Part shown: positions 1-11,354 of the stretch, in pieces
Layout of the letters: the number at the start of each line of letters is the position of its first letter
Numbering within the stretch: position 1 is the stretch's first letter
Notes under the pieces: model-generated
What the model was told of the DNA's origin: nothing
The model's input: the letters and a program-made list of their open reading frames with translations, nothing else
The model's database searches: none
Translations under genes and position numbers: made by a program
Origin: Hexactinellida sp. DTS-2022
Lineage: Eukaryota; Porifera; Hexactinellida
Direction: 5' to 3'
Length of the DNA: 64,000 nucleotides
NCBI GenBank assembly: GCA_028753945.1
Contig: JAPNXP010000013.1
Location: 4,030,001 to 4,094,000 of the forward strand

Positions 1-345
1 TCCCACAATGGGACCAATATTCCATGGAATTTTGGTCCGGGGGACCAAATTTACCCAAAAAAATTGGTCCGGGGGACCAAAATTCCATGGCAAAAATGGT
101 CCTAGGACCAGTTTTCCATGGAATTTTGGTCTCGGATCAATTTTTTCGGGACCCAATTTTCCAGTGACAGGCTTATTCATAAATCTTTTGGTCCCAATAT
201 GGCGAAAAATTGCCTAGGCTAAAATTCAAGTAAATTCGGTAGCTAAATAAACACAAACCTCAGAAGGACCAAATTTCCATGAAAATTTTGGTCCCCCCGG
301 ACCAATTTTCCAAGGGGACCAAAATTTCCGTGACATCACCACATA
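1..345. repeat. GGACCAAA-rich short inverted repeats
   Basis: The motif GGGGGACCAAA or its complement, usually next to TTCCATGG, recurs about ten times in both orientations between 8 and 340, with palindromic joints such as TTTGGTCCGGGGGACCAAA. The left edge is cut by the window. The small open frames across it are repeat-driven. It is probably part of a MITE or a clustered short repeat; no family is recognised. Confidence 0.6.
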
Positions 346-604
346 AACCATTCACATCCAGAAATTTGCCAAAAATAAATAAATAAATGAAAATCCTCTT
401 GTAGAAATTCACAACAAGGTGATCATAGTATTTTTCAATCAACTATTTCTGCTATTACATATTATCTAAATTCTACTCCAAGAATATCTATACAAGAAAA
501 CCTGTACCAGACATTAGAACGACAGAAGAAATGGACAGTTAATGACCCTAGAGCTATGGAAATTCACTTTATATTCGGAGAGATAGTTATTCTTTAATTC
601 ATAC

Positions 605-705
605 ACAAAGACAATTGGGACCGTTATTCGGCCGGATAGTTGTTCATATCCGGTTCCGGCCGGATACCGGATTAGAACCGAATATCGGGTACAGACTCCC
701 CCCGT
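605..705. repeat. CCGGATA palindromic cluster
   Basis: Several CCGGATA/TATCCGG and CGAATA/TATTCGG motifs sit in alternating orientation within 100 bases of AT-rich sequence. This could be a decayed small inverted-repeat element; no target duplication is visible. Bases 345-605 and 705-960 show nothing else recognisable. Confidence 0.4.
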
Positions 706-1013
706 ACAGTCCTATTTCCTGGTATTTGCAAAACCACCTTGATTCATTATAAACCAATAAGTTAACATCAATTAAGATGTATTACTTGAATTCACCATCC
801 ACAATTACCCCCATATACAAGATAATTACAGAATACTGCTTTAAATCTATGGAGAATTTCAATTCGGTCCCTCAAGGGCTGCTGATAAGAATCAGTGGGT
901 GCACTTGGGACACACCTCAGTACCTTTCCCCGAAATTAACCCATAAATTACTAATTGCACCATGATCCCTGTTACATAAGCCAAATACAAATACGGCATA
1001 CTATCATATAGAC

Positions 1014-1552
1014 CATAGATGCATTATACGATCATACGTTATACGTTCGGGGAGCGTATAATGGATCATATATACGTATAATGGATCATATATACGTTCG
1101 AGCGTATAATCAACGTATAACAAATGGCCAACGTATGATACCATCATACGATGAAACTGAATTTAGTCAATTTAGTAAAAACTAAAACGTGACTATTAGT
1201 GATGCTAAGGAAGACAGGTTTCTTCGATACATAACGTATGGTAACGTATAATGAACGTATAATGAACGTATGATGAACGTATGATAACGTATGGTAACGT
1301 ATAATGAACGTATAATGAACGTATGATAACGTATGATGAACGTATGGTAACGTATAATGAACGTATAATGAACGTATAATGAACGTATGATGAACGTATA
1401 ATGAAAATCGTATAAAATCATTATACGTTATACGTCGTATGATGATTATACGTTTTGACCATATGATCCTCTAACGTATGATGGCATTATACGTTCACCT
1501 AACGTATAATGGCACCATATATACGTTATACGTTACGTATAATGCATCTATG
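1014..1552. mobile_element. hAT-like MITE made of AACGTATAATG tandem repeats
   Basis: The terminal inverted repeats read CATAGATGCATTATACG at 1014 and its complement ending at 1552. A perfect 8-bp target duplication ATATAGAC lies at 1006-1013 and 1553-1560, as hAT elements make. The interior is a degenerate tandem array of an 11-bp unit (AACGTATAATG / AACGTATGATG). The 79-residue open frame through it (complement 1182-1421) is only this repeat. Confidence 0.85.
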
Positions 1553-1558
1553 ATATAG

Positions 1559-1640
1559 ACAAGCCAAATGTCTGGCACAGTTGCCAAAAAAGCAAGCCAA
1601 ATGCCTAGCACACTTTCCAAAAGGCAAGCCAAATGCTATC
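1559..1640 (+). repeat. AAGCCAAATG short direct repeats
   Basis: AAGCCAAATG plus a CTxGCACA(G/C)tTTGCCAAAA-like tail occurs two to three times at roughly 45-base spacing. A related AAGCCAAATA lies at 979-988, on the other side of the 1014-1552 insertion. The MITE therefore landed in a pre-existing short repeat, which continues past the 1658-5600 element (CCAAATGCG at 5611). Confidence 0.5.
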
Positions 1641-1657
1641 TCGCACACCTCATAGAG

Positions 1658-4600
1658 CAGTGGTTCCCAACCTTTCTTAACTTATGAACCCCCTGATACC
1701 CGAAAATTTGGTGGTGCACCCCCAGGACATACCTAGGTCTGAAGGATTCTATTTACAAGGGCATCGATTATAAAAACAGGATGGGGGGTAAACATCGTAT
1801 GGTCTCATTTGGATGAAAAGCGTCAGTATGTAATAATATCACAAAGCATAGCCTACAGTACTCTATATAAGGCCTACCATCAAAGCTGATATTTTGCACC
1901 AAGGATGAAGTAGTGTACGATATTATTATTGACCCATAGTTATTTACATTTATCTCTGTACAGTTAGAAATATTTTAAAAATAGTTGGATTAACTTGTTA
2001 CTGATTTTTGTTAATTTTTAGTGTGCTTCTTCTAGTAAAAAACGTTATAGTAGGGTCCTACTATAGTTTTATACTATAAGTGCACACTATTGAATTTACC
2101 TCTGTCGGACTTCCGGCTGGCCGGCCGTACGCGATGGCCTGACTAAACCATTGATGATAGAGATTTCAAATTTGGACAGGAGATATAGAATTTCCTGGAG
2201 ATGATCACCTCGAAGCCTGATTTCTCAATTTCGCTTTTGTTCGTCAGTTATATCGAAATTTGTATTCTGGTCCAGTGACTCTTTAATAATTCGAATTAGT
2301 TATTGAAAATATAGAGGTTGTATTCTCCTAAGGATGTTCTTTCTATATATCAATTAAAATTATTAGGTCGCTAATAATTTCTACGTTTTATTAACGATTA
2401 TTTACATAAATCAGCCATCTTCTCCATATTGTAATTACTCTATAGTATACTGAATACTATAGATTATTACATAAGCCTACTATGCTAGATAATGACTGTT
2501 ATTAATTAGTTTGTAAGTGAATATGTGTTTCATACAAGTGCAATGAAAACACTTGGAAGTTGGAATATTTTACAAGTTGATGATGATGATGTCAATCTAT
2601 TATTCAAGATAGTAACGTAAATACTAGCACGTATTCCTAATTTCTATTTGTAATAATTAATCTTTAATTAATTTAATTAAACATTTGAAGTCTTCACAAT
2701 TCAAACATTAATTAAATTGTATTACATTAAGATGAAATGTAATTTGAATATTGAAATTCTAGTTAAATTAAACATTGGGGAAGTGTAATCAGAAGGAGCA
2801 CACTCCCATCCCGTCTGTGAGGGGTTTTTTAGTAATTAATTAATACAATTCTCCTTCCACTGATATTTTAAGCACTTCCTAGTACTATATTTGACTTTGG
2901 TTCTTTTTAATAGTTAGATTAATTTTTCTCAAAGCCGAACTGTTCTGCCCCTGGTTGTAGGGGTAATTATACACCAGAAGAGCCTGTTCCAATTTTTAAA
3001 CTTCCAGATGGTCCACCTGAGTTACGACATGCCTGGATACGTGCTCTCCATTGTGAGGATATTTCTGACCTCAAAATGGTGTATGTGTGTGCTAAGCATT
3101 TTCCGAAGGAAGATATTCAATATTTTCACACGGTACCCAGAGGAGATGGCACATCCTATGAGGTCCCGCGAGGAAGACCCAAATTAAATCCTGCGCTGTT
3201 CCCTCTCTCCTTCCTGGTTTCCGCCTTATTATTCCTCTACCCCTTCAATTATAATCAAACGAACTCGGTTCTCTTGCGACTCCAAAGAGGAAGATTTATT
3301 GAACCAAGCAACTAATCTCAGCTTGAGATCAGAGAATACAGAAATGGAGAAGTTTCGTGTTGGTTGTATACAAGAAATATGAGATAAGTTAGCTTTGATA
3401 ACAATCCCAACTGACTGGTTAGTTTGGATTCAAACAGATAATTGTGTGAGATTTGTTTACTAAGATGGAAAATCATAATATTTGTGCAGATGTTTCTCTT
3501 GAAATAAATTCTGTTTTTATCTTGAACGGATATATATATGGGGAGTCCATTTCTCTCACTATCTCTATCACTGATATCCGACAAATTTAAACGATGTTTA
3601 CAGAGATTACTCTGAACTTAGCTCTTCCCCTCAGAAGAAACATCCTCACCATATCTCTAAAGCAAAATAACATATTGAGGAGGCCATTTGATAATAAAAG
3701 AAAACTCTATGTAACTTTTGACTTTGTGCACATTTTGAAAAGTATTCGAAACAACTGGTTGAATCAGAAAGATATTCGGAAAAACTTTAACTTTCCCAAC
3801 TTTCAGAACATTAAGCTGGATTACTATGTGTATCCTGTTCAAGTTTACTCTGCATCTTTTAGTGTTGTGCGTCTCATCTATAATTTAGAGAAATAATCCT
3901 TAGCTAAGTTAGCTCCTAGCTTTGACTATCAAAGCTTGTTATCCTTCTGCTATTGAGCGCCAAAATGTGAAACTTGTTTTGAAAGTATTCAACGAATTAA
4001 CTGCTGCAGCTCTGAAGTTACAGAATGAACTCCGTAACCAAGAAGACCGAAACAATACACACGACTTTGTTGAAATGCTTCTTCAAATTTGGAAATTTTT
4101 CAAAATAAATTCCCACTTAAAGGTAAACGTTTGAATGATGATATCTCAAGACCTCTAACATACCAGGACGAACGATTTTCATTCTTAGCTTGTGTTGTTA
4201 TTTGGTTAGAGACTTGGATGGCCTTGCCAGGAAATGTAGGAAAGTTAAGTAAACAAACGTTTGCCAGTTTTAAACATGTATGTACTGTATTGCCTCAAAT
4301 AACTAACCATTTAACTGGATTTTGTGGATTTAGCTATCTTTTGACATCCTTTTTACAGACAGATCCACTGGAACATCACTTTGGCCTATATCGTATGATG
4401 TCAGGTTCAAACTACCCTATCTCGTATCTTCAAATCCTTGAAACTGAACGCCGCCTCAAGTTATCCAACATATTAAAGATTTTTGCTTCACAACAAGATT
4501 GTGGCTTACATTCAATTCAGACATTTATTGATTCATACTCATCCCTTGATACGAATAATGGCGATGAAATCGATGTCCAACTAGTCTGGGATGAAATTGA

Positions 4601-5600
4601 TGATCTAACTTCCATTGAATGTAGTTTACAGACTCTTCAGTCATTAGCTTTTATTGCTGGTTATGCAGTACATAAATATATTTTTTATACTCAGCCATGT
4701 CATCTTTGCATTGATCTTTTGACCATTGACAAAGACTTTTTATCTTTGATGAAGATTCACAACCCGAGTTCAGGCTTTTGCAATAACTGACCGTGGTCTA
4801 TTTTGACTATCCTAAAAAATCTTGTTTTCACTTGCGCCAACTGTTTACTAGCTAATAAGGTTAAAATTATAACTCCGCTGTTGAATCTAAAGGTATAGAA
4901 AAGCGAAAACTGAAGTTCTCACATTAATGAAATACACCAGAAGGCTACTCTTCTATTATTATTATTGTTATTATTATTGTTATTTGAACCCACATTATTC
5001 TTTATGTATTCTTATCATTGTTGTTAAGTAGCTATAAAGACTCAATAGAGAAAATCTATTAATTTACTAGAATTATTTAGAATAACAGATTAATTTCTAA
5101 ATGAAGTTTAAAACATTGAACTGTGTTTATATCGTACACTACATCCATGGTACATTTGATGGTAGGCCTTATATAAAGTAGGCTATGCACAAAGTTAATC
5201 TAAGTATACATGGATTTATAGACGAGCAAGCGCAGCGAGCGAGAAAAATTTTCTGGGGTAAAGAGGATTTTCAAATATCATTGAGTATTACTAACAATTT
5301 ATGACAACAATATTTTGCTGATTTAGGGAGGATAAAATTATGAGGTGCACCAATATTGGGGGGGGGAGGGGGCGAATTCCCAAATGTAGGTTGTGGTAAA
5401 TGGACCAGTACGGACCAAGCCTCTGAAAAAGCGTCGGGTAACTTACAGAACACAATAGTAATAAATCAATATAGTCGAGAGATATAACTTGTAGATTATA
5501 ACTATATATTAAAAACAGAATTTAAAATGAACAATATTCATTCCACTCCTTGTCCCGTGCACCCCCAAGGGGTTCATGCACCCCAGGTTGGGAACCACTG
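1658..5600 (+). mobile_element. P-superfamily DNA transposon (THAP type), decayed
   Basis: The ends are inverted repeats CAGTGGTTCCCAACCT (1658) and its complement ending at 5600. They are flanked by a perfect 8-bp duplication TCATAGAG at 1650-1657 and 5601-5608. Subterminal inverted repeats also match: the segments around 1846-1922 and 5139-5198 both carry GTAGGCCTTATA-type sequence in opposite orientation. Inside is a THAP/P-type transposase pseudogene (about 2932-4790). The terminal sequence alone looks like hAT, but the coding content assigns it to the P superfamily, which also makes 8-bp duplications. The rest is AT-rich without other genes; a GCGAGCGAGAAAAATTTTC motif near 5233 recurs near 7177. 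Confidence 0.85.
2932..4790 (+). pseudogene. THAP-domain P-element-like transposase pseudogene
   Basis: The frame starting at about 2935 encodes a complete-looking THAP C2CH finger: CSAPGC, then a proline/lysine segment, W (HAW), and CAKHF at about 3091-3105, with the downstream ALFP-type motif near 3210. THAP is the DNA-binding domain of P-element transposases. A stretch at 3340-3590 resembles the middle of THAP9-like transposases but has in-frame stops. The segment at 3594-3896 contains the family motif DFVHILKSIRNNW. A frameshift near 4090-4130 leads into 4089-4790, which holds the C-terminal RNase H-like part (FCGFSYLLTSFLQTDPLEHHFG). No ATG precedes the THAP codons; TTTTTCTCAAAG just upstream could be a splice acceptor. 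Stops and frameshifts make it non-functional. The family call is firm; the exon structure is uncertain. Confidence 0.85.
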
Positions 5601-5625
5601 TCATAGAGGCCAAATGCGTTATAGG

Positions 5626-5712
5626 GTTTGCAATCCCGGGATCCCTATACATTTTCTCCCGGGATTCGAAGACCAATCCCGGGATTCATTAAAGTAATAG
5701 GGATCCTGATCA
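5626..5712. repeat. CCCGGGAT palindromic repeat
   Basis: ATCCCGGGAT(CC) occurs three times within 60 bases. The segment is bracketed by GGATCCCTAT and its complement ATAGGGATCC (5638-5647, 5698-5707). It looks like a very short inverted-repeat element. No target duplication was identified. Confidence 0.5.
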
Positions 5713-5893
5713 ATTTGTTGCTGTTAAGTGCTAATCACGTTCCATTAATGAGAATCCTTTGATTTCATAATTAGATGTGTGAACTTAACACGATGCTCAA
5801 CAAGAATTATGATATATGATTCCAGGTGTTTACTATTAACTAATCACAAGTAGAATCTGAAGTGATATATTACAACCAATATATATACGTATA

Positions 5894-6077
5894 CAGGTAA
5901 ACCTCCCAAAGCGGCACCTCCGAGTAGCGGCAACCTCCGAGAAGCGGCACAAAATCATTCTCCCGATGGGTGCCGCTTTGGGAGTTTTACCTTACGAGCA
6001 ACCTCCCAAAGCGGCAACCTCCGAGAAGCGGCACAATATCATTCTCCCGATGGGTGCCGCTTTGGGAGGTTTACCTG
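5894..6077. mobile_element. pogo/Tigger-like MITE, copy 1 (TA target)
   Basis: The inverted ends read CAGGTAAACCTCCCAAAGCG and its complement, with TA on both sides (5892-5893, 6078-6079). Inside are two tandem versions of an approximately 85-bp unit containing GAAGCGGCACAA and CCCGATGGGTGCCGC. TA duplication and CAGG.. ends fit Tc1/mariner, pogo-type non-autonomous elements. Near-identical copies lie at 6561 and 13388. Confidence 0.85.
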
Positions 6078-6259
6078 TATATATATACGTATATGTATTG
6101 TATTGTAATAATTAAATACTAAAATATATTACAAACGGGTATTTTCCTCTTCAGCATACCTTTGCAACAGATTCAGGACTAGACTTGGTGATGCTACGCT
6201 TGACAACATTTGCTTCATACAAAATAATCAATCTTCAATAAAAAATCCAAAATTGGGGA

Positions 6260-6676
6260 GCCAGTCAACTCGTACCTATTTCAACTCGTCCATAATTATT
6301 TGGTCAACTCGTGCCTAATTTTTAGGTAAACTCGTCCCTAGCATTTTTAGTCAACTCGTGCCTATTTTAGGCACTAATGGTCTTTATTTTTGGTCAACTC
6401 GTACCTCTTATTTTGGGCAACTCCTATGTATTTTTTGGGGCACAGGTCAAAACGTCTACAAACCAAACGTCTACAAGCCAAAATGGGCCAATTTGATCGC
6501 TAAGATTCAATCTATAGAGTTTTTTTAATATGTATTTTTTCTATAAAATAGTTTCATATACAGGTAAACCTCCCAAAGCGGCACCTCCGAGTAGCGGCAA
6601 CCTCCGAGAAGCGGCACAAAATCATTCTCCCGATGGGTGCCGCTTTGGGAGGTTTACCTGTACTACTATGTTTAAT
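6260..6676. repeat. MULE-1 left terminal inverted repeat
   Basis: It is composed of degenerate TCAACTCGTNCC(T) repeats (6263-6425) and then a zone with ACGTCTACAAACCAAA. The zone matches the complement of 9593-10237, continuing to CTATACTACTATGTTTAA on both sides once the MITE at 6561-6660 is removed. Confidence 0.8.
6561..6660. mobile_element. pogo/Tigger-like MITE, copy 2 (TA target)
   Basis: This 100-bp copy has the same CAGGTAAACCTCCC ends as 5894-6077 but a single internal unit. TA flanks it at 6559-6560 and 6661-6662. It splits the left terminal repeat of MULE-1, so it arrived after MULE-1's two ends had formed. Confidence 0.88.
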
Positions 6677-6835
6677 TAATTAAATAATCCCCTATGGCCC
6701 TATCATTCCAAAAAGTATATGTGTAATGAAGAGAAATGGTTTAATTAAATAATGAAAACATGAAACGATAGCTAGACCTAAACCACTACAAGAAATATTT
6801 GATTAATGAATAATTCAACTGTTGCTATGTCTAAT

Positions 6836-7331
6836 CTTCCGCGGCGCCAGGATTTTCGAACTGGGGGGGCAGAGGGGGGGCGACCAATTTTTCAAGGGGG
6901 CAGCTTTTCCATCTGTCAGAATTTATCTGAAAACAATTGAGCTACGATGAACTTGTCATACATGCAAACTATCCAGGGATTTTTGACTTCATCGAAAATT
7001 CAGTGATTTTTTGAAATCACTTACTAGATATGCATTGTATTACAAATAATGTTATTTTTGAACAAAATAATTATCACAAATACTGTTAGTAAATTTGTAT
7101 TTGCTACTTTTGGGATGGGGCGATGCTATAATACGAGATATACGATATTAATATGTATGTTTTTGACGAAAATTGAGCGAGCGTAGCGAGCGAGGGAAAA
7201 TTTTCAGACAATCGAGCCTCTAGAAATGGTGTCCAGGGGAATGGGCTTGGGATTATCATGGGCGAATTTATCACATATAATTTTAACTTGAGAATACACT
7301 AAATCCTGCCCCCCCTCTGGCGCCGCTCCTG
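6836..7331. mobile_element. hAT-like MITE (GGCGCCAGG family)
   Basis: A perfect 8-bp duplication TGTCTAAT lies at 6828-6835 and 7332-7339. The ends are imperfect inverted repeats around GCGGCGCCAGG / CTGGCGCCGC, followed by a G-rich tract at one end and a C-rich tract at the other. The interior (GCAGCTTTTCCATCTGTCAG, 6900-7030) matches the larger element at 38617-39937, so the two belong to one family. It sits between the MULE-1 transposase and its left end. Confidence 0.85.
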
Positions 7332-7388
7332 TGTCTAATTACTATATTTGTGGTCCATTCAGTCTAGAACATGCACGCAACATATGAT

Positions 7389-9290
7389 TTACTGATATTG
7401 TTCCATTTGAATATTGTTCCCAGAGTGCATGATTTCGGCCTGCATATTCTTGTATGTTTTTCTTTGATAGTGTTTCAGTTTATTTTGTGAAACTAGATTC
7501 ATTTGCAGAGTAAATATTTGAGACTCCTTGTGCAGAAGTTCTATTAATAGATAAAGCTGTAATTTCCCTCGTCTGGCTCTAGTATTTAGCCTCAAAAGCC
7601 ATCCTTCGACATCATTGTTTGTACGGAGGCCTGATTAACGATGCTCCAATCTTTCGGATTCCAATTTCCTAAGATCCATGTTTCGTTGATGTATATTACT
7701 AGTTCTAGTTGAGTTCCACTACTAGCATGTTCTTCAATATGTCTAAATGCTGCTTCTATGTGCTCTGCTGGTAGAAATGGTAGAGCCATTAGTTTCCGAC
7801 AATAATCATGTGTTGAAATGTCATTAATATATTGTTGCTGTAATCCCAAGAATTGAATCTTTCTCCACACTGCCTGTGTCCAATGAAAAGAGCAACCTCG
7901 AATTTCCACTCCTGGATTAACTTCAGGAAAAGCTTTCCATAAGCTTAATTCAAAGTCCATAACTGCGTTTTGGACAACAGGAGGACTAGGAAGAGCTTCT
8001 AAGATGGCCTTTAACACTTTTCTGTAATCCTTCTTACGTTTTTCCTGACATGAGGACAAACACCAACGGTAACTGCTTAATTCCATAGTCAGATTTCACG
8101 AAAGTGTGGATTGAGAACAGCTGGGTAAATGGTTCTTTAACTATTTTAAATGTTCCATCCAAATACCATATCTTAGCTCTGCATAGAACATTTAACATGT
8201 GGTTTGTAGCGAATATTAGGTGTCTCCGTTCATCAACTTTGACGTCTCCACGTAAAAAAATTTCAGGAATGTAATCAGTGTTAATTTCGAAGTCCAAATC
8301 CACAGGATCCTCTGGTCGACTACTCTGCCATGCGCGATTTGCAGCTCTTGCTAGGTTAGCAATGCTTGGAAGGTCTGGACGTGTAGCGTAAGGCACAAGT
8401 GCAGTTTCTACTATCTCTGCTGCAGGGTCAAATAATTCACTTTTTGCTCTATTTCGAACAGTTAAGCTTAGCTTTGTCTTAACGATTTTCCCAGATTAGC
8501 TTGGTGGTTATGATCATAGGAGCCACTAGTAAAAATGTTCCCACGTTGATTAACTCTTGCTGGGCAGATGACAGACTTGTTACGCACACTACAGCGCCAA
8601 TAATTTACCATATTCCTCTGAAGTTTAATACATAAGCGTAGCCAACCTTTTCAATCAAAATATCCTTTCCCTTCTGTGAAGACTTTGTTATATCCTGAAA
8701 AATTGGAGTAGTATCGACATTGTGATTCAATGATTCGAAAATGGATAGCTCTAGTGATGATTCTTGCATATTTTCTGAAATGGAAAAGTCAGGATATATG
8801 CCACCATTATCTAAATTATATACATTCGATTCTTCTGTATCATCGAGTAACCCATTGAATGTTGATGAATAATGGTCATTACTTTGATCATGATGAAATG
8901 CTAATGGGGAAGGCACGAAAGAGATATTCGGATGTCCAACAGATAAACTTGATATGTTGACTTCTTCGTTTGCGATGGGAGAATCATTTTGCACACTAGA
9001 AAGGGATGACAGGCGTGTACTTTCCAAAAGAGGCAACTCTTCAGAATATAATTGATAATTCATCATATCTGAACAAGATACACATTGCCATTGCAATTCT
9101 TCTTCTCCCCTTACGCTTTCCGATAACTATCACGCGTGATGTTTGTATTGCATGTGCGATGTTGCCAAAGTGATCAGTTTTCACATTGAATTGCTTCTTG
9201 CCTTGGCCTTACAGTTTGGACACATTCGAGACATGGATCAACAACAGTTCCATTATTATAAGCTCCGTTAAGTGTATCGTCTGACATCAT
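7389..9290 (-). pseudogene. PHD finger-FLYWCH-MULE transposase pseudogene
   Basis: Read from 9290 leftward, an ATG-led frame gives a PHD-like finger (about 9235-9060): CLEC, then C, W-Q-H-R-T-C and W-Q-C-V-S-C. One zinc ligand is replaced by TGA (CEN-stop-SLW), and a frameshift precedes GEEELQWQC. A Ser/Asn-rich linker follows (to about 8690). Next comes a FLYWCH finger split by a frameshift near 8605 (GYAYVLNF, then WRC, CPAR and H-N-H, to about 8505). The MULE core (8396-7592) has LDGTF (first Asp), MDFE (second Asp) and GCSFHWTQ. The last acidic motif, NNDVEGW, lies at about 7595-7615 after another frameshift. A conserved tail (LYLLIELLHKES) ends near 7389. The triad is recognisable, but at least one stop and four frameshifts disable it. 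Confidence 0.85.
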
Positions 9291-9481
9291 AAATCTCTAA
9301 AATAATTATTGATATTTTGTTCCTTTGGCTATATATACTTATTGCTTTGTACAACAATATTATTGTTTCGGGGTATTGTAAATATACTTACTAAAATTGA
9401 TCATCAATTGTATAACTTCAGTATGGGTGACAACAAATAATCATCAATATCACGGTTTTGGTTTGAAAACAAACAACTATT

Positions 9482-9605
9482 GATGTCGAAGGATGGCATT
9501 TGAGGCTAAATACTAGAGCCAGACGAGGTCAATTACAGCTTTATCTATTAATAGAACTTCTGCACAAGGAGTCTCAAATAGTTACTCTGCAAATTAAACA
9601 TAGTA
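9482..9605 (+). pseudogene. Inverted duplicate of the MULE-1 transposase C-terminus
   Basis: This plus-strand segment reads DVEGWHLRLNTRARRG and then QLQLYLLIELLHKES. It is nearly identical to the complement of about 7492-7612. It runs straight into the right terminal repeat (from about 9600). The right end of MULE-1 therefore looks like a copy of its left end that dragged along the last 40 or so transposase codons. Confidence 0.85.
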
Positions 9606-10237
9606 GTATAGGAAACTATTTTATATAAAATATAGTTATAAAAAATCTTAGCTATCAAATTGGCCCATTTTGGCTTGTAGACGTTTTGGTTTGTAGACGT
9701 TTTGGTTTGTAGACGTTTTTGTTGTAGACGTTTTGGTTTGTAGACTTGTTGACTCGCAACCTATTTTTTGGGTCAACCATGGCCTACTTAATTAAGTAGG
9801 CCATGGGTCAACTCGTCCCAGGATTTTGGGCAACTCTTACTCGTACCTATTCTATAACAACCTTGTTCATCAACTTATTCCCCATTTGATTAATAAATAA
9901 CTTGATATAAATATTAAATAATGAGATCGTTTTTATATAATGATGAGAAACAATTTGGTTAACTATGCCAAGCCCCTGTTGACCAAGACATAGTACAAAT
10001 ACAAGTTGGTATTTGGGACGAGTTGATTAGGTACGAATTGAAATTTGGTGCGAGTTGATTAGGAACGAGTTGATAGTATTTGGGACGAGTTGATTAGGTA
10101 CGAGTTGACTGGGACGAGTTGATATTTGGGACGAGTTGACTAGGACGAGTTGATTAGGTACGAGTTGACTGGGACGAGTTGATATTTGGGACGAGTTGAT
10201 GTATGGTACGAGTTGAAATAGGTACGAGTTGACTGGC
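9600..10237. repeat. MULE-1 right terminal inverted repeat
   Basis: It has five tandem copies of GTAGACGTTTTGGTTT (9671-9745), a perfect 22-bp palindrome centred on TTAATTAA (9781-9802), and then a long run of GACGAGTTGA(T/C)TAGGTAC-type repeats (10018-10237). The outer 30 bases are the complement of the left end. It is longer than the left copy because the CAACTCGT repeats have expanded. Confidence 0.82.
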
Positions 10238-10239
10238 AA

Positions 10240-10350
10240 TCCAAAATTGCAGCCTGTGCCGACACATGTTCCTTTGGTGGCACTATATTTTGTGTGGTTT
10301 ATTGATAGTGCCTCCAATGGAACATGCTGTCGGCACAGGCTGCAATTTTG
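10240..10350. repeat. Hairpin unit 1
   Basis: The arms CAAAATTGCAGCCTGTGCCG and its complement enclose a loop of about 15 bases. This copy begins at the target duplication of MULE-1, and its 5' flank is MULE-1 itself. Confidence 0.8.
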
Positions 10351-10524
10351 AATATTTTTTCGCCATGTCATCATCACTATGAAGGTGTTAAATCATTTCA
10401 GAAAGGTGTTTCAAAAGGCAACGACCCTTAGTGAGTTGTAAGTTTCGTTTTTGATCACTTCATTTCAAAGATATTCAAGTTTCAGTAGAATATAATAAGT
10501 GATGAGTCAGCATTTTCTATGTGC

Positions 10525-10546
10525 GTGTTGGGTGATCACCCAACAC
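10525..10546. repeat. Perfect 22-bp palindrome in type-B body
   Basis: It is centred on TGATCA within GTTGGGTGATCACCCAAC. Equivalent palindromes with one centre change recur in the other type-B units, near 15801, 17001, 18433, 19703 and 22096. The palindrome is thus a fixed part of the type-B unit. Confidence 0.75.
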
Positions 10547-10710
10547 CAACCAACCCATTCGAAATATAGAATTCACAAAATTGTAAAAAAACATTTTTTG
10601 ACGATGTCATCATCACCTCAAAGTGTCAAGACCGATTTGTAGAGGTGTTACGGCGCATAAGGGTCAATTGATAAAATGGAAGTTTGTTTCTATTTCTATA
10701 ATCTCTGATA

Positions 10711-11133
10711 CAAGGCTGGATTCGGTTAACCGGCTAACCGGTTAACAATTGCTGACATCGGTTAACGGTTAGAGATTTTATTAACCAGTTAGCCGGTCTG
10801 TTGAATATAAGCAGAGTTATTGGGAAATTAATGTATAAAGTACTAATTTTTTTTAATTTTATCAGAATATGTAGTCCTAAATCCATTTCTCATCACCACT
10901 TAATAAATTTTATTGGACAACATTGATTTAAATTTACCTAAAGCACGAAAAATATCAGTTAATATACTTTTTCGGTTATACTTTATACAGCTGAGTCTTA
11001 TTCTGTAGTATAATCAAATTTTTATAAAGGATTTATTGTAATGAGTAGGATGGGCGGTTAACCGGTTAACCGTGGCGAGAAATCGAATTGTAACCGTAGC
11101 CTCAGATCGGTTAACCAACCCCACCTTGTCTTG
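10711..11133. mobile_element. hAT-like MITE with CGGTTAACCGG repeats
   Basis: The ends are CAAGGCTGGATTCGGTTAACC-like and its complement (GGTTAACCAACCCCACCTTG). TCTGATA is duplicated at 10704-10710 and 11134-11140 (7 of 8). CGGTTAACCGG palindromes cluster near both ends. It interrupts the first array unit, whose parent sequence can be read in other type-B units. Confidence 0.72.
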
Positions 11134-11354
11134 TCTGATATTTATGATATTTAATTAACTAGTATAAATAATTATTAATATTATTTTAATATAACACTAA
11201 TTTCAATGTCTACTTATATTTATTAAGTTTAATTATTTTGTCATAAATAATTAATTAATTAATTTGGCTATCAAATTTCAATTCCGCACACTCGATAACC
11301 CCTAATAAACAAATTGGGAGCCAGTATATAAGTCATATACTGACTGAATTAATT

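Larger units (their letters stand above)
6255..10239 (-). mobile_element. MULE-1: Mutator-like element with PHD-FLYWCH transposase
   Basis: Both ends carry GCCAGTCAACTCGTACC in inverted orientation (6260 and ending at 10237). Direct repeats TCCAAAATT lie at 6246-6254 and 10240-10248; 9 bp is the MULE target size, and the match can be extended to AATCCAAAATTG. The right duplication lies in the left arm of a hairpin repeat of the downstream array, so MULE-1 landed in that repeat. The ends are long and built of CAACTCGT-type tandem repeats. The transposase is on the minus strand (7389-9290) and broken. Two MITEs (6561-6660, 6836-7331) are inserted in it. Copy or allele variation cannot be judged from one window. 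Confidence 0.85.
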
